NCBI GenBank assembly: GCA_029721435.1
Contig: CM056576.1
Coordinates: 112,634,666-112,698,665, forward strand
Length of the DNA: 64,000 nucleotides
Direction: 5' to 3'
From: Gymnothorax reevesii
Taxonomy: Eukaryota; Chordata; Actinopteri; Anguilliformes; Muraenidae
In this document: positions 24,170-36,720 of the stretch, piece after piece
Layout: each line of letters opens with the position of its first letter
Numbering within the stretch: the first letter of the stretch is position 1
Made by a program: the position numbers and the translations under genes
Notes under the pieces: model-generated
Seen by the model: the letters and a program-made list of their open reading frames with translations, nothing else
Database searches by the model: none
What the model was told of the DNA's origin: nothing

Positions 24170-26999
24170 GTAAGCTTCATTAATTCCTTAATGCGTCGCT
24201 CATTACAAAAAATGTGGGTGAGATGAAATGTTGTTTTACCTTTTATTCTTGGAAGAAATATTCTGACTTTTAACTTGGGATCATATTTCATTCATGCGGG
24301 GGGGACACGGGGGGATTTTTTTATTTATTTATTTTTAGTTCATATTTCTTTTCTTGTTTTCTTTGTTGATGAAATTTTTTTTCTGAAGAGTACAGTCTTT
24401 CATTTTTTGGTCTGTCTTTCACTGTTTGCATGGCAGGCCAGAGTAAATGATAACTGAGAAGCTTGAAGCATGATTAGAGACTTCAGCAGCAGATGCAGAT
24501 GTGCATTTTGAACACATTCGAGCAAGTTGTGGCTGTGCTTCAAAACTTGAAATTCGATTTTATTTCAAATTCCACAAAGATGAAGTGCATATTGTCTTTC
24601 CTCATATTTGTGTTAGAGAAGTTGGTTTCTATGTGTTTCTTTAAACTTTTTTTTAGAGTAATTAAATTTTTTTTAAAAATTATTTTCCAGGACATGGGAA
24701 TTCATTTATCCAACATATTAACATATTCCCAACTTATTGATTTTTTTCTTTTAAGCACATAATGTATCTTAAAAAAATGTGACTGGCAAAGATGAGAAAT
24801 TCATTGTGCAGGTACATTGCCAGATATCGGCTGCAACGCTGAAAAAATGGCTTTAAAATTTAAGCCTCTGAGCCTCGAAGCATCTTTGCCGGTTATAACT
24901 ATGAATTTAAATGCTGATTGCTGGCATGTGCCTGTTTGAAAGCAGTCTAACCACTGGCTATTTTCTAGGTTTGTCTCCCAATCGAAGTGATGGTACAGAC
25001 AGAGTTCTGAAAGTACAGAATAGTCGGTGTGTGAATTGCTTGTGTATAAAAAGAGCAAAATCATTTGAGGTGGAAATGGGAATGGTTTCAAAAGTTATAA
25101 CAACATATGCCGGGCAATAGCAACAAATATGAACTTTGATCGCAGTTCAAAGCTCCCCAACAGGGATTGACATACATGAGGCATGATAGTTGCTAATTAC
25201 CACATTACTACAGCTCTAAAAATCATGATAAAATTGAATCAATCCATATTTGAGCCCGTCTCAACAAAAGCAGTTTGTTTTGAACTTCTCAGTGCTATTA
25301 TATATGGTAGTGTTCGAGATGAATCAAACATCCCAGGTGTATCTGTATATGTATATTCACAGAGGGCAAAGAGGAATTAAACTGTTAACCAAAAAATATG
25401 CAGTCATTTGTGGCACTTGCCACATATTCATTTTGAATATGTTTTTTCTGTGTTCAAATACATTACGGGTTTAAAAGCATTATGGATTGTCCTTATTTTA
25501 TTCTTCAAAATAATTAATAAAAAAGGTTTTGTTAGTTGAAATGAATGCACAGTCTAGACTATGTATTAGACAATATTTCTCCTGGTATGCAGAATGGTTT
25601 TATAACGTCTGAGGTATTCCTTTCACTCTTTGCAGCCTGAAATTACCTTGGTAAAATTGTAACAGGTGCCAGAGGGGGGAATATTTCTAAGAAAATGATT
25701 CATTTTATCTCCCAGTATTCAAAGCTTAATTACAAACTTGCATAATAGATACTCAATATGGATATGAATAATGAAAATCGCGGTGTGTGAAAGGGTTTCT
25801 ATATCTGTGCTTATTCATGACAAGGAAGACATGAATGTTGAATGCCACTGTGAGTCATACTGTTCGGGAAAAAGAAATGAATGCAGGCTTTTGGTTCAAA
25901 ATTATCCCAAAATTCAGTCATAGTCTTGTGCTTGACATTTATGTGAGTTGATAAACTTACAGCCTTTAGGTCATGAAAATATTGAAGTGAAATATTAAAT
26001 TGAAATATTCTCTTGGTTCTTGTGATACTTGCAGTTTTTTCATTAGCATACATGCAGTTTTAAGTATAGTGTCGCAAAGTTTAATTTTCTTTTTCTTTTT
26101 TCCTGAACAGATCTAGGTTTTCTGCTGAGTTTTACCATAACTGCTACTGATGATATTCAAGGACTAACCAGATCAGTATCTATGGCCAAATCCTATGTTA
26201 GTACCATCATTCTGGTTCTTTTGCCAACAGTAGTTTGCAGTGACTCACAGATGTTTTCATACTTCTTTTGTAGTTGTACTTGACCATTATGAAGTTGGAA
26301 CATTTTAGCATTAGCAAAAGGGAAATGTGACTATTAGCTTTTCAAAAAGTATGATCATCCAATGCGTCTGTCATTTCAGAAGTTGTTTCAGAGCCAAAAA
26401 AAAAAAGAATCACCTTGCATTTAGAGTCAACTAATTTAAGATTGCAATGTGAGGTCATCAGCATGGCACGCAACAGTGACTGGAAACTAATTTCTGTGAT
26501 CTTGTTTCTTGGATGTTATTTGTGCACCATGTAATTTCAGTCTACAAGGGATCTTTATTGGTATATTAACCCATGCGACAGCATGAGCATCACAGCACCT
26601 ACAGCCATAAAATGGTAATGCAGCCACTACAAAAAAAAAAGATATAGACTTTTAATTAAAATGTTGGGAAGTAATGCTCTTAAGTGAGAACATTTTGTTG
26701 CTTAGCAACAGTTGATGTAGTAAGGCAAATAATGACAAATTGCCACTTTCACTGAAATGATGTATTTCCATGGCATGGTTATTAATATTGATATAAATAA
26801 AGGGAAGATGACAGTGCACTGGTGAGACATTGTCAGTGTACTCAAGTCAGTGACAGGATACTTTTCAATGCACTTGGCGCCCTTAACAAAACGGTTATGA
26901 ATTAATGCCTTCATAAACTTGAAATTTTATTTAAAATATAAACAGAAATAAAAACTTTAATTGCTTTACAACTATTGAAAGAAAAGTTAATTATCATCA
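24170..26999. other. Intergenic, no gene recognised
   Basis: Starts with G-runs at 24298-24315 and T-rich tracts. No motif-bearing frame seen. Confidence 0.45.
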
Positions 27000-28915
27000 T
27001 TAACCCCTTTGCGCAGAAGCCAAATCTGGCTTTTTAGGTGTTACCTGATTTAAGGCTTTATAATTCAAGATTGCAGCTTCACAGACTCAATTGAGTCTAG
27101 ACACTTGAAGCATTTAGACTCCCATCGTATTTCAGTTTATCATGATTTTGGTGGAGAAAATGGGCTGTAAACATAAAAAATCTTCATGAGAATTCAACAT
27201 TGAAATAGCAAAAAAATAATACTGACAAATGAAAAACTGCTGGGGCTTAAATCTATACATTTCTTCGTTCATAAACTTTCTTGACTACAAGCAAAATTCA
27301 TCTGAACATTACATTCTACAGTACCCACTTGATATGAGCCAAATTAGACAGCTATCCAGGTGTCTCCCCAAAGTCAGAGATCCATCAAAATGGTTCACTG
27401 TCAAATCATACATAATCATATATTTAAATTAACAAACTAACTTTTGGGGCAAGAAATTGAGCATGAAGTAATGATTTTCTGGTTGAGTTTAGCATGAATT
27501 TATCAATATCAGTGCCTCTCCAAACACAAAACATGCCTTATCTCCATAATAAAGTTAACAATATTGTCCATTTTTCTTCGAAGTCCCCCAAGAATTACAT
27601 AAAGTGCTGATTAAACAGCCATAACATTCACGCTGCAATGAAAAGCTAACCGCTCTCACATGCGAGCTCATAACCTTACACCTTATAAGGGAAAAAACTC
27701 ACTAACTCAGTAATATTTTAATTCTGAAATATACCTTATTTTAACAGAACAGAAATGTCACTTTCAGGAAAAATGAAACGACATATCCCTCCATATTCAA
27801 CAGAATGGTTTAATGAACGTAGTGAGGGATCTACCAACATGCGTGGGAAGCATGCATTTGGAGAAACGAAAACCTCGGCATTCGATGTCTGTTAACGCGG
27901 TATAAATTCTACAGCAAAAAGTCATATTAGAGCAAAATGCAAACAGAGTAGAAGTATAACCTGTTTTCTTCATTGATGCCCACCTCCAGAGACGGATGTA
28001 TCGGGTAGAAGGAACCCTCCAGTACTGTTTCATTCAGAATAATTCCCATTGACCGCGTCCATACAACATGTATCTCGTAAATGAGGCTGAACACTTCAGG
28101 CCGGTTTCAAGTGTCTTTGTTTCTTTGATATCGCATCATTTTCAGCTGCGCAACCGTGGCCAACTTTCGAAGAACACAACCGACCTTACTTTTACGCTTA
28201 GCTTTGTATCCTATTCTTATTGTCCAATCAATGTATTTCAGTTATTGAGGAAAGTTTAAACACTCGGGAATTGGATAAGAAACGAGTCTATCAATACATC
28301 GTTACCGGGGAATCTTCACGGGGGCGTGAACTATAACTGTAGAGTTAGGCAGATGAATCTGAGTATATAATTGAGTGACTGGCTATCGACACCAGCACTT
28401 GGGTGTATCAAAGGGAGCGCTGAATTCGTCAATGGAGGAATATACGCGTTAATCAACGGGAGGGAACTACGCATATTTTGTGTGTGATGACTGTAATTGA
28501 CAGTAGAATGTGAGAGAATCAATACTAAGTCGGATTTTTTGCTTCACAAAACGTATTTTTTTAACCACTAATTGGAATACTGTTGGCTCACTGTAGCTAA
28601 AATGGTTGCTACAGAGAACTAAGTTTTTTTTCTGTCGCAAGTGATAATTTTTTAAAACTACTGGATCGAAGCCATGGGCAAGGATATTGACCAGTTTGCA
28701 CATCAGGCTTGGCTGAGGAGTTTAATTCATGCTACTCCTGAAAAACAGGGTTTGGAGGGAACTTCTCCATACACTAAATCACGTTTCAGCTCTGCCTGCT
28801 TGTGAATATTCAATAGCTGATCCAAGGGTGCCATCTCGTGGTCGAGTACTGTTACTAAGTGCTTAAATTTGCATATCTATAGACGCGAGCGTCTACATCT
28901 GCAGAAAGGGGTTAA
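27000..28915. mobile_element. TTAA-flanked piggyBac-like non-autonomous element (1.9 kb)
   Basis: TTAA at 27000-27003 and 28912-28915. The termini are CCCCTTTGCGCAGAAGC on the left and CCCCTTTCTGCAGATGT as the inverse of the right end. The right subterminal region has the palindrome AGACGCGAGCGTCT. The interior has no recognisable transposase; minus-strand frames at 27797-28033 and 28467-28703 are unassigned. Confidence 0.6.
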
Positions 28916-28944
28916 ACAGATGTCAAAAAATGTGTGAAGGGATT

Positions 28945-29275
28945 CCCATCGGTGAACACCAAGTGCAGCCTCCCCTAAGCAAGATAAAACTTGTGAGTCA
29001 TCTCCATTGTGTGCAATGAGGTTGGAGAAGACAAGACGAAGGGTTCTGAGATCCTTTAAATTCTCAAGTCCATGATTCTCGACTCTCCTCTTTAGTTCAC
29101 TGCTCAGGTTTTCTAGTGGGCGTAGGTCAGACCACTAAGAAGGCCATGGCAAAACTATGATTGCAAGGTTTTGGAACCATTTTTGTGCTTTAAAAGGCAC
29201 CTGCACTCTTCCAAGAGGATTTTTAAAAGTGTCATGTGCTTTCATGTGATGGATTATTGGCCTGACGGTTAAAAT
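28945..29275 (-). mobile_element. Tc1-like transposon fragment
   Basis: The segments CTCTTTAGTTCACTGCTCAG, TTTTCTAGTGGGCGTAGGTC and CCATTTTTGTGCTTTAAAAG correspond, on the minus strand, to the C-terminal region of Tc1 transposases (IENLKSELK-like). Heavily decayed. Confidence 0.5.
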
Positions 29276-30155
29276 TGGGCATTTTCAATTATTTAAGTAC
29301 AACGTATGTTCTTATAGTGACGTTCGCTGTCTTCTAATCACACCTTCAGACTTTGCTCAAGCATAACATTGCTTGAGTGTACCGGTTGGGAGCTGAACTA
29401 TGCTACATCACCTCTCTGAGATTTGAACATTTGGCTGAATGCCAATGACTATGGAGGAATTAAACACAACAACATAAAACAGATTTTAAATTTGTTGTCT
29501 GTTTTTACACGAATTATATTACTCCCTTTTGTGCAGCTCGTCACGGGTGAATAAGAAATGGATGCTCTGATTCAAAGGCTACCTGTGTCCATTGCAATGC
29601 ATATTCACCATAGACTAAAATATATTCATACTGCCATTCACAAAATATGATTGTGCTATCTAAAATGTGGTGAAAGAACTGAAGTTTTTCGTCAAATTTA
29701 TTTGTTGCATGAAGACTACACAAGCCGAGAGGAGTTGTTTATTCACACTCAACAGACAATGGTAGATAATTGTGACAGCTCTTTTGTCCGACTGGGAGTT
29801 TGTAATGTCCTGACCTGAGCTGTGGACAGCACATGTGTTCAACCCTCCGTGAGTGGAAAGTGTTGTTTTTCTTGGGCATTAACGTCATTCAGACCAAATT
29901 TTATGGCTCAGTGTTATTACCAGTTTGACAGTGTCTACGAATATGGAAATCAAATGCCAATGCATATGACAGAATGCTAGATCTCGGTATCTCCCCATTT
30001 AAAGCGATAGGACTCTGGTCTCGTCGGCTGCTAGCCTATTGCTGGAGAGCGTTTCAATGATGGCATCGGAGTGCACCGTCCTCGTATATTTAGAAAGTCT
30101 CTGCCATGGTGATGTACGACTATGGGAAACTGGCCATGTATCATGTCATGTTTAT
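29276..30155. other. Intergenic, no gene recognised
   Basis: No repeat structure or domain motif was recognised. Confidence 0.45.
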
Positions 30156-30585
30156 AAGCCATGTAATGATCCAGGCCAGGAACCAAGCATGGAGGCAGGG
30201 CACAATCCAACAGAAGGGTTTATTGATAGTAGTATGTTTAGACAGAGGGATGCAGCCCAGAGCAGAATTGCACGGTTCAGTTCAGATATAGCAGGTGATG
30301 TCGTGTGGGTGTCTCCTGTGGCTGATCAGTGGCTTTCCAGGACAGCTGCCTGATGGAGTGCACACTTTTTCTAAGCCAAACTGTCAGATGGCTTGATGGA
30401 GAAGTTTAGCGGGAACGAGGTCACAATCGTGGTGAAGGCATGGGAGCTTGCGCCTCATAAAATGGGCAGAGGAACAGAGTAGATTTGCAAGAATGCAGTC
30501 CCAATCCTGGAGAGTGAGCGTAAGGCTTGGGATCATGTTCCTATGTACTGAATTGGGAAGAGAATTTCGACAAATTACATTCAAG
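30156..30585. repeat. Dispersed repeat family B, copy 1
   Basis: Shares with 54375-54790 the ordered phrases ATCCAG.C.AGGAACCA, CACAATCCAA, CA.GGTTCAGTTCAGAT, GTTTAGC.GGAAC and CCAATCCTGGAG. Possibly a decayed LTR; class not resolved. Confidence 0.5.
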
Positions 30586-32629
30586 GTTGCGTTTTAATTT
30601 CAAAACACAAAGACCTTTACTTGGTAATACTGACTGGTTGCTAAAGGGCATGTAGCAAGAGTGACAATAGTGTGAAAATTCCTTATGTTGCCATCTCCAA
30701 GTAAGGCGTATGAATGAATACACCAACACAAGCATGAGAGAAGGAAAATATGAATAGAACTCAGGAGGCGAAGAAAGCATGCGGGACATAAACCAGTCGA
30801 ACGAGACGATACTTCTGATAGACACGCAAGCCGCTGGATAGGAGGAGACATGGAGAAATTAACAAGAGGGTCATAACAACCCAGGGAAATGGGAAGTCAG
30901 GTGCGACCATTTAAGTTTTCAGTTTTTTCGCAAACATTATGGTGAACTTAGGAAAGGTAAAATATAAATGGAAATATATATCAGTTAGATTTTTGTTATT
31001 AGGTTTTCAATCATTGTGGCACACGTTTTTGGGGGATTTTTTTTATTTATTTCAAAATAAACATTATTTTGCTCATATTTTGATGTAAATTTATGGTTGG
31101 ATTTAAGTCAATCCTCCAAATCTTTCATTCAGAATATTAAGAGCAACAACAATTTTTTTTTCAGAGCCTGTTTTGTAATATTTACCAAGGATGCCACTTA
31201 TCTCGCTGGGCATTGTATGTGTTCTAAACAAGGGCTTTTAATACTGGAGGCAGTAAATGGCAGCAGTGTGGCATCACATCCAACATCATGCCAGTGATGG
31301 AGCAGACTGCCTCAGTATCTATTCTGCTGCAGCAATGAGGCAGTACTGGAGTGTTGATGAAATCTGACCATATCAGCTGTGGACTTTAGGTAGTGCTGCT
31401 GGGATCAACAAAATTGGGCATGAAATTAACCTACGTGGAATATTCTAAGTTCATCTTTATTTGGTGAAATTGAAATTGTCGTAACTAATATTCATATTGT
31501 TACATGGTGACATTACGTGGAAAATCATTTTCTTTCTTGGTTTTATTATTGAACCAAGGCTTCAGACCAAGACTTAAAACTATGTAGGTATGTCTATTTA
31601 AATCTTATGTACCCTCTGAAATGCTTTTTCACCTCAGGGAAGACCTGCTCTGCTGGTTGAGAGCTCAGATCTTGTCTGGTCTGGGCCTCAGTAATGCAGC
31701 AAGATTCAACCAGTTAGCAGCAGTTGTGCAGATGTGGCACTAATCTATGAGGTTCCATGAAAAACATATGCGAGAGGGCCTGGGATGAAACAACAAAAGA
31801 TGTGAGTGAGCCAGGGATCGAACCACTTCTATAGAAGACCGAGAAGCAAATGGCTTGATCATGTATTCATAATTTCCCCAATTTCAAAATGGTTTTTAAA
31901 ACTAGTTTTGTTTTGAAGAATTTTACTAGTTTGCCATACTGGCAATGTGGTGCCGTCTAAAGCGTTAAAAAGCCTGTGCAGGAGTTTACAATTAATGGGT
32001 GTGTACACATTGGGCAAGAGCAAGATGGGCGAAAAACTAAAAAAAAAAGAAAAAAAAAGAAGGAAAGCAAGAAAAGCATGCATTACAAAATCCTGTTGTT
32101 AAGGCAAGTCATCTCATTTATGCTCACTTCTGTAGGTGTTGTAATTGCCAGTCAAAATATGTGTTTTACTTCTCAGAAAATGAATCATAAGGTTTTGATG
32201 CCCACAAATCATTACCCCAGAGCCATCCTCCATCTCCATTTGTCCCATTTTCAATGATACCTATTCAGTGGGGAAGGGGGGAAATTAGTCTTTATTTTGA
32301 AATAATGTCTGCCAGGATTATGACCTCTGTTTCAATGCATTTCAAATCCATCTCTTTCTACCACCAAATATTTTTAAAGAAAGTGAGTCCTATCCTGGTG
32401 AAATACCATTCTATCCAATCAAGTTGTCACAAGAGAAGTTCTTGCTAAAGATCTAGCGTTGTGGGTTTTCTAGGTTCTACCTGGTTTTACTCCCACATTA
32501 ATCATGGAAGCCGTTGCACCAAATTCTTGAGTACGGCTTGAAAACCAAGCGAATAAATAAATATTGTATTGTTGAGGGACCAAGTTAATTCCTGGGATTT
32601 CTCAAATATTGCTGATCAGGAACAAAAAA
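30586..32629. other. Intergenic, no gene recognised
   Basis: A-rich tract at 32038-32075. A tRNA-like GGTTCGATCCC box occurs at about 31816-31826 on the minus strand, without the rest of a tRNA. Confidence 0.45.
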
Positions 32630-32630
32630 C

Positions 32631-32676
<46 letters not shown>

Positions 32677-32680
32677 CAAT
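32630..32680. repeat. (ATCA)n microsatellite
   Basis: About eleven tandem ATCA units, then an imperfect copy. Confidence 0.95.
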
Positions 32681-33360
32681 CAAGTAGTCACAAATACGGT
32701 TATCAGTCTACAAAAGAGAGCAATTAGGATAATAAATTGAGCAGATTATCAACAACCTACAAATACATTGTTCATTAATTCCAATGTACTTAAATTCAAT
32801 GATATAGTGGACTTCAATGCGGCTCAAATGATGTACAAAGTTTAATGTACCTGATACCTGACTGTGTCCAGAGGCTCTTCCAAAACAGAATTAGTACATA
32901 ATTAATAGGAGCATCCAGGCTTAAAAAACTAAAGATTGGGACAAATGTGAAACAGAGATGCTTATCAGTACAAGGAGTTAATCTGTGGAATAGCTTTGAT
33001 ATGGAAATGAAAATGTGTAAAACACTGGATGAATTAAAAAAATGTATAAATCCTATATTATTGATAGATATAAAACAGAAATATAGAGGCTTATTATGAA
33101 TATTATGATGAATATGTGAACACGGAACCTTGATTTTTGTTGTTTGCTTTTCAAGTTAAAATTTCTTAATGATCTGTCCTGTTTATTTCTTCAAATTGTT
33201 CCTGGTTTTGACAGTTTAATGTAATGTTTTAGGGGTGGCACAATCAGCTGTAGCTTCAGCCATCACCTTTTCGGACAATGTTCTTGATCTATCTGTGATG
33301 AACTGTGCTCTTTAGTTTATTTCAGCCATTAATAACATAAACTAAACTAAACTAAAGTAG
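32681..33360 (+). mobile_element. Non-LTR retrotransposon (LINE) 3' end
   Basis: The plus strand can be read, with frameshifts, as IRIIN.ADYQQPTNTLFINS, LKFNDIVDFNAAQMMYK and later RCLSVQGVNLWN. These are landmarks of the region after the reverse transcriptase in common fish LINEs. A 3'UTR-like stretch (GGGGTGGCACAATCAGCTG) and an ACTAA repeat (33343-33358) follow, consistent with a 5'-truncated insertion. Confidence 0.7.
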
Positions 33361-34795
33361 TCATTCATTCATTTCTTAGTCTTGTTAAGCCAAATATCTT
33401 GAACAGTAATTAAGGAGATTACAGAGTCCCTCTTTTGACTGACATATCTCCTCTTCCCATGAATGAGATAAAGAGCTCAAACTTTTTTCTGCTGCATGGA
33501 TTTGTTCTTAGGCTTTAAATGAGAGATCTGGTAAGCCTGCTGGGAAAGGTAATATTGGGTTTTACCTGACACCCCAGGTCTTTCTCACACAATAAATGTG
33601 ACTTCCAGTAAAATTATGAACATTCTGAATACAAGACAGGGCAATTAAAGAATACTATGAAAAAAAAGTTTTCTAACCCCTGAAAAGAACTAGAATTAGA
33701 GGTTTAACTGGATATAGTACTCAGAGTGAGAACCCCTCTATCAACGCATTTTCCTCCAATTAAATAGTCCACGAATATCAAAGTAACATAAAATCTACCC
33801 CAAGGCATTTATTTATTATCCCTGAAAATCCAGCCTTTTATAGAAGTGCATTCTTCAAGGCAAGAGTCGAAAAGAAGACCTACAAGTTGTTTACTTTTTG
33901 GACACTGGAAGAAATAGCACAAATACAAAATTCCCAAAATTTTCTGACATTGCTATCTCCATGTGACAATTTTTCATTTCCTCAAAAATTCTCAATCAGT
34001 TCAGTTAAACATTCATGGTGAAATATTAACACTTTTACAGTTAACTGCCAAATAGTAGATGTGGTCAATGAAGGAGAGACAAAATCCATCAAGTCCAATA
34101 TTTGGAGCTTTATTTATCAAAACTGGAAATACAGAGATATAACAAGATAGCACTGATGTGGCAGAATGTAACTGCCATCCATCCTCATTTTCAACCCAGG
34201 AACTGCTTCAATTGTTTTGGCAACGTAAGCTTGTCTCCAATGTTGGGTGCATCATCTGTCAACAGGTATATGGCTGGAAGAAATCAGAGCCACAGTTACT
34301 CTCAGATCAATTAAAACTAGGTAAATCACCTACTGCATGCAGTATTGCCTGAAGGAACAATGGAAGACAAATGGTGACAAAGTTATGGGTGACCCAGTTA
34401 TTAATGGCATACATGAAAACTCATGCAAGTACCTCTGTGGAGTTAGAATTCCATTATGACTCAGTTGTTAAGGCAAAACCACAGCCTCCCTGGGAGTAAA
34501 GGAAATTTATAGAAGCGGCTGTGACTAATCAACAGCGAAAATATTCCTGGGAGCTTTTGAGTGGCAGATGGTCAGGCTTGTTCTCACAAACTATGAATCG
34601 TGGAGGACAATGACGCATGGATTTGGGATCTTTATCTGCAGCCATGAAAAGAAGCATTATCACAGGTTGAGCATGATGCTACTATACAGAAATGTGAAAA
34701 TACATGTTTAAGAAAGAAATTTTAGATGCTTATGAGCCAAATTTAATTAACTTTTCCATCTAACAAGGCACTAACCACACATAGAAAATCATTGA
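33361..34795. other. Intergenic, no gene recognised
   Basis: Short unassigned frames only. Confidence 0.45.
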
Positions 34796-35440
34796 AAGCT
34801 GTATGATGCCTCCAGCCGTCCAGCTCACCAGGCTAGTAAGACCCGGACTGCATTCCTCAAGTTCTCATCATTACTTTCAGCTGCCCTTCATTTCCACTGA
34901 GTGGTAGCAGCGTCCTATGTAAGACCGAGCTTTGCACTCAATCATTGCGAGGTCTCGTAACTACATACCTGTGTTGCATTCCTTCTCTTGTCTTGACACA
35001 TTCCCTGCGTTTCGCGTGTATTTATACTCTAACTCTAACTTAGTGCTGTTTAACGTTTTATCCAGCACTTTATGTTAAGGAACCTCCATTCCTATTATTT
35101 TTCGATATGTAATACATTGTTAATGCAGCCTATGCCCAAAGTCTGTATTACCAATTGTGTTTATTAAGGAACCTTCGTTCCTGTTTGTTTTATATTGCTT
35201 CGTTTGTGCCTTCTGCTGCGCAGTAAGCATAATACACTACCAAGTCCATCCTTGCACCTGAGTCCAATCCTCAACTTCCTGTCCTCCGTGCACCTGATCT
35301 GTGTACGAAGCACACGCTTGCAAAAGCACTGTCTGCCAAAGAAATAAATAACACATGTGAATGGGGTGTACACAACATCAGTGGCTACCAGCAGCAATAA
35401 AAAATGTCCCCTCATCATGACTCACGCCTTGTCTTCACAA
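34796..35440 (+). repeat. Possible solo LTR
   Basis: Text such as CCTGTGTTGCATTCCTTCTC, GCATAATACACTACC and CACCTGAGTCCAATCCTC resembles the U5/primer-site side of fish LTR retrotransposons. The phrase TTAAGGAACCT.C.TTCCT occurs twice (35074 and 35164). No internal region found. Confidence 0.3.
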
Positions 35441-35639
35441 TCACGTTTGTTACCAAGGAATCTAAAGAACATAACTTAATATTAAAATGAGGAATAACTG
35501 AGCTCTAACACCTGTTTTATTGTCTCAGCCAGTTTTTAATCTGTAAGCAATTATTGTTTCAAAGGAAATAATTTTTTCAATTGTTATCATTATTGTGCAA
35601 TGTTTTTGTAATGTGCCTGCATAATACTCACTCCCACCG

Positions 35640-36690
35640 GACATTATCTGTACATCTGAGGGCATGAGTGGTTTTTGGGGGATAGATAATGCTTGTTGCA
35701 AGATGTGTGCAGTTCTGAGAAGGGCTTTAGTACATCTGCCGGCTTCTGCCATTTTCTAGAATTGAACAGATTTGCTTTGTCACTGTTTTGTTGATAAGTC
35801 CCAATGCTCCATTTACAATATGACTGTGATTGGTGGCGTCCTCTTGTTCCACATTTACCCAATCTCAAGCTCAAGGTCTTTGTATTTTGATAATTTCTAT
35901 CATCCCTTTGACGTTGCTGTCAGATAGGATGGCAATATTGGTGTGGGAACATTCCTTGTTTTTGTCATTCTTGACCAAAGTATGGTCATATTCATGCGTT
36001 CAGACATCTCTCACAGGATTATAATTCCATTGTTCAACTTTACACATATGCCAGTGGGTGTCAATTGGAATGTCCTAATGCTCACGTAGGTTCCGGTGAA
36101 TGTATACAACAACATTGTTGTGTCTGCTGATATACTTTGTTTTGGCTAAGACTTGGCATCCTGTCACAATGTGATGCACGGTCTAGTCAAAGATACGGGA
36201 AGGCCATCACTTGGGGCCGAGGTAATATTCTTCATGAAGTTGTGTTGATTTGCCTTTTGTAGATAAGCACTGATCTTGTGCAGCTACAATTAAGCCCTTT
36301 TTTGACTGAAGGCCTGAGCTCCTCAGTGTCTGATGAGTTTTGGCAGTGTCATCATCAGGTCTTGCCTCTCTTTTAGGATATTGCACATGCAGTGCCTATT
36401 GTTTCCTGCATTCAGCCAGTGTAGCCATGCGTGCCTGTTTTGCTTGCTTTTTTCACTGCAGTTTGTCAGAATGCTTTGTAACTCAGGGTTCATATTCAGA
36501 TCAAGTTTATGCTTGGTTGTAAACAGCTCAGCTTCGTTCACTTCGGAGTATAACTTCATTTTCTGATGACGCCACTGAGCAACCTTTAGCATGCCGTCAT
36601 GACTAAACTTTGAGGCCAATTGTTGTTGACTTGTGCGCTGTTTCCAGCATTTGCTGATGCAAGCCTCTACCACGATTGGCTCACGCCATC
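35640..36690 (-). mobile_element. LINE remnant of the restriction-like-endonuclease type (R2/NeSL/HERO-like)
   Basis: On the minus strand, with stops and frameshifts, HHIVTGCQVLAKTKYISRHN is followed by a segment ending SHTNIAILSDSNVKG and then ALGLINKTVTK. These match the C-terminal zinc knuckle (HIVSGCPKLAQxEYxxRHD), the endonuclease-core strand (IIDVAxPxDxRVK) and the closing ALGxV block of LINEs with a C-terminal restriction-like endonuclease. Upstream on the same strand (36673-36323) a W/Q/R-rich frame fits the region between reverse transcriptase and zinc knuckle. Clade is inferred. Confidence 0.6.
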
Positions 36691-36697
36691 ATGCAGA

Positions 36698-36720
36698 ATA
36701 TATTATTATTATTATTATTT
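36698..36720. repeat. (ATT)n microsatellite
   Basis: Seven ATT units. Confidence 0.9.

Noticed and set aside
31800..31860. tRNA-like B box (GGTTCGATCCC) on the minus strand
   Set aside because: No A box at the right distance and no cloverleaf stems; at most a tRNA-derived SINE scrap.
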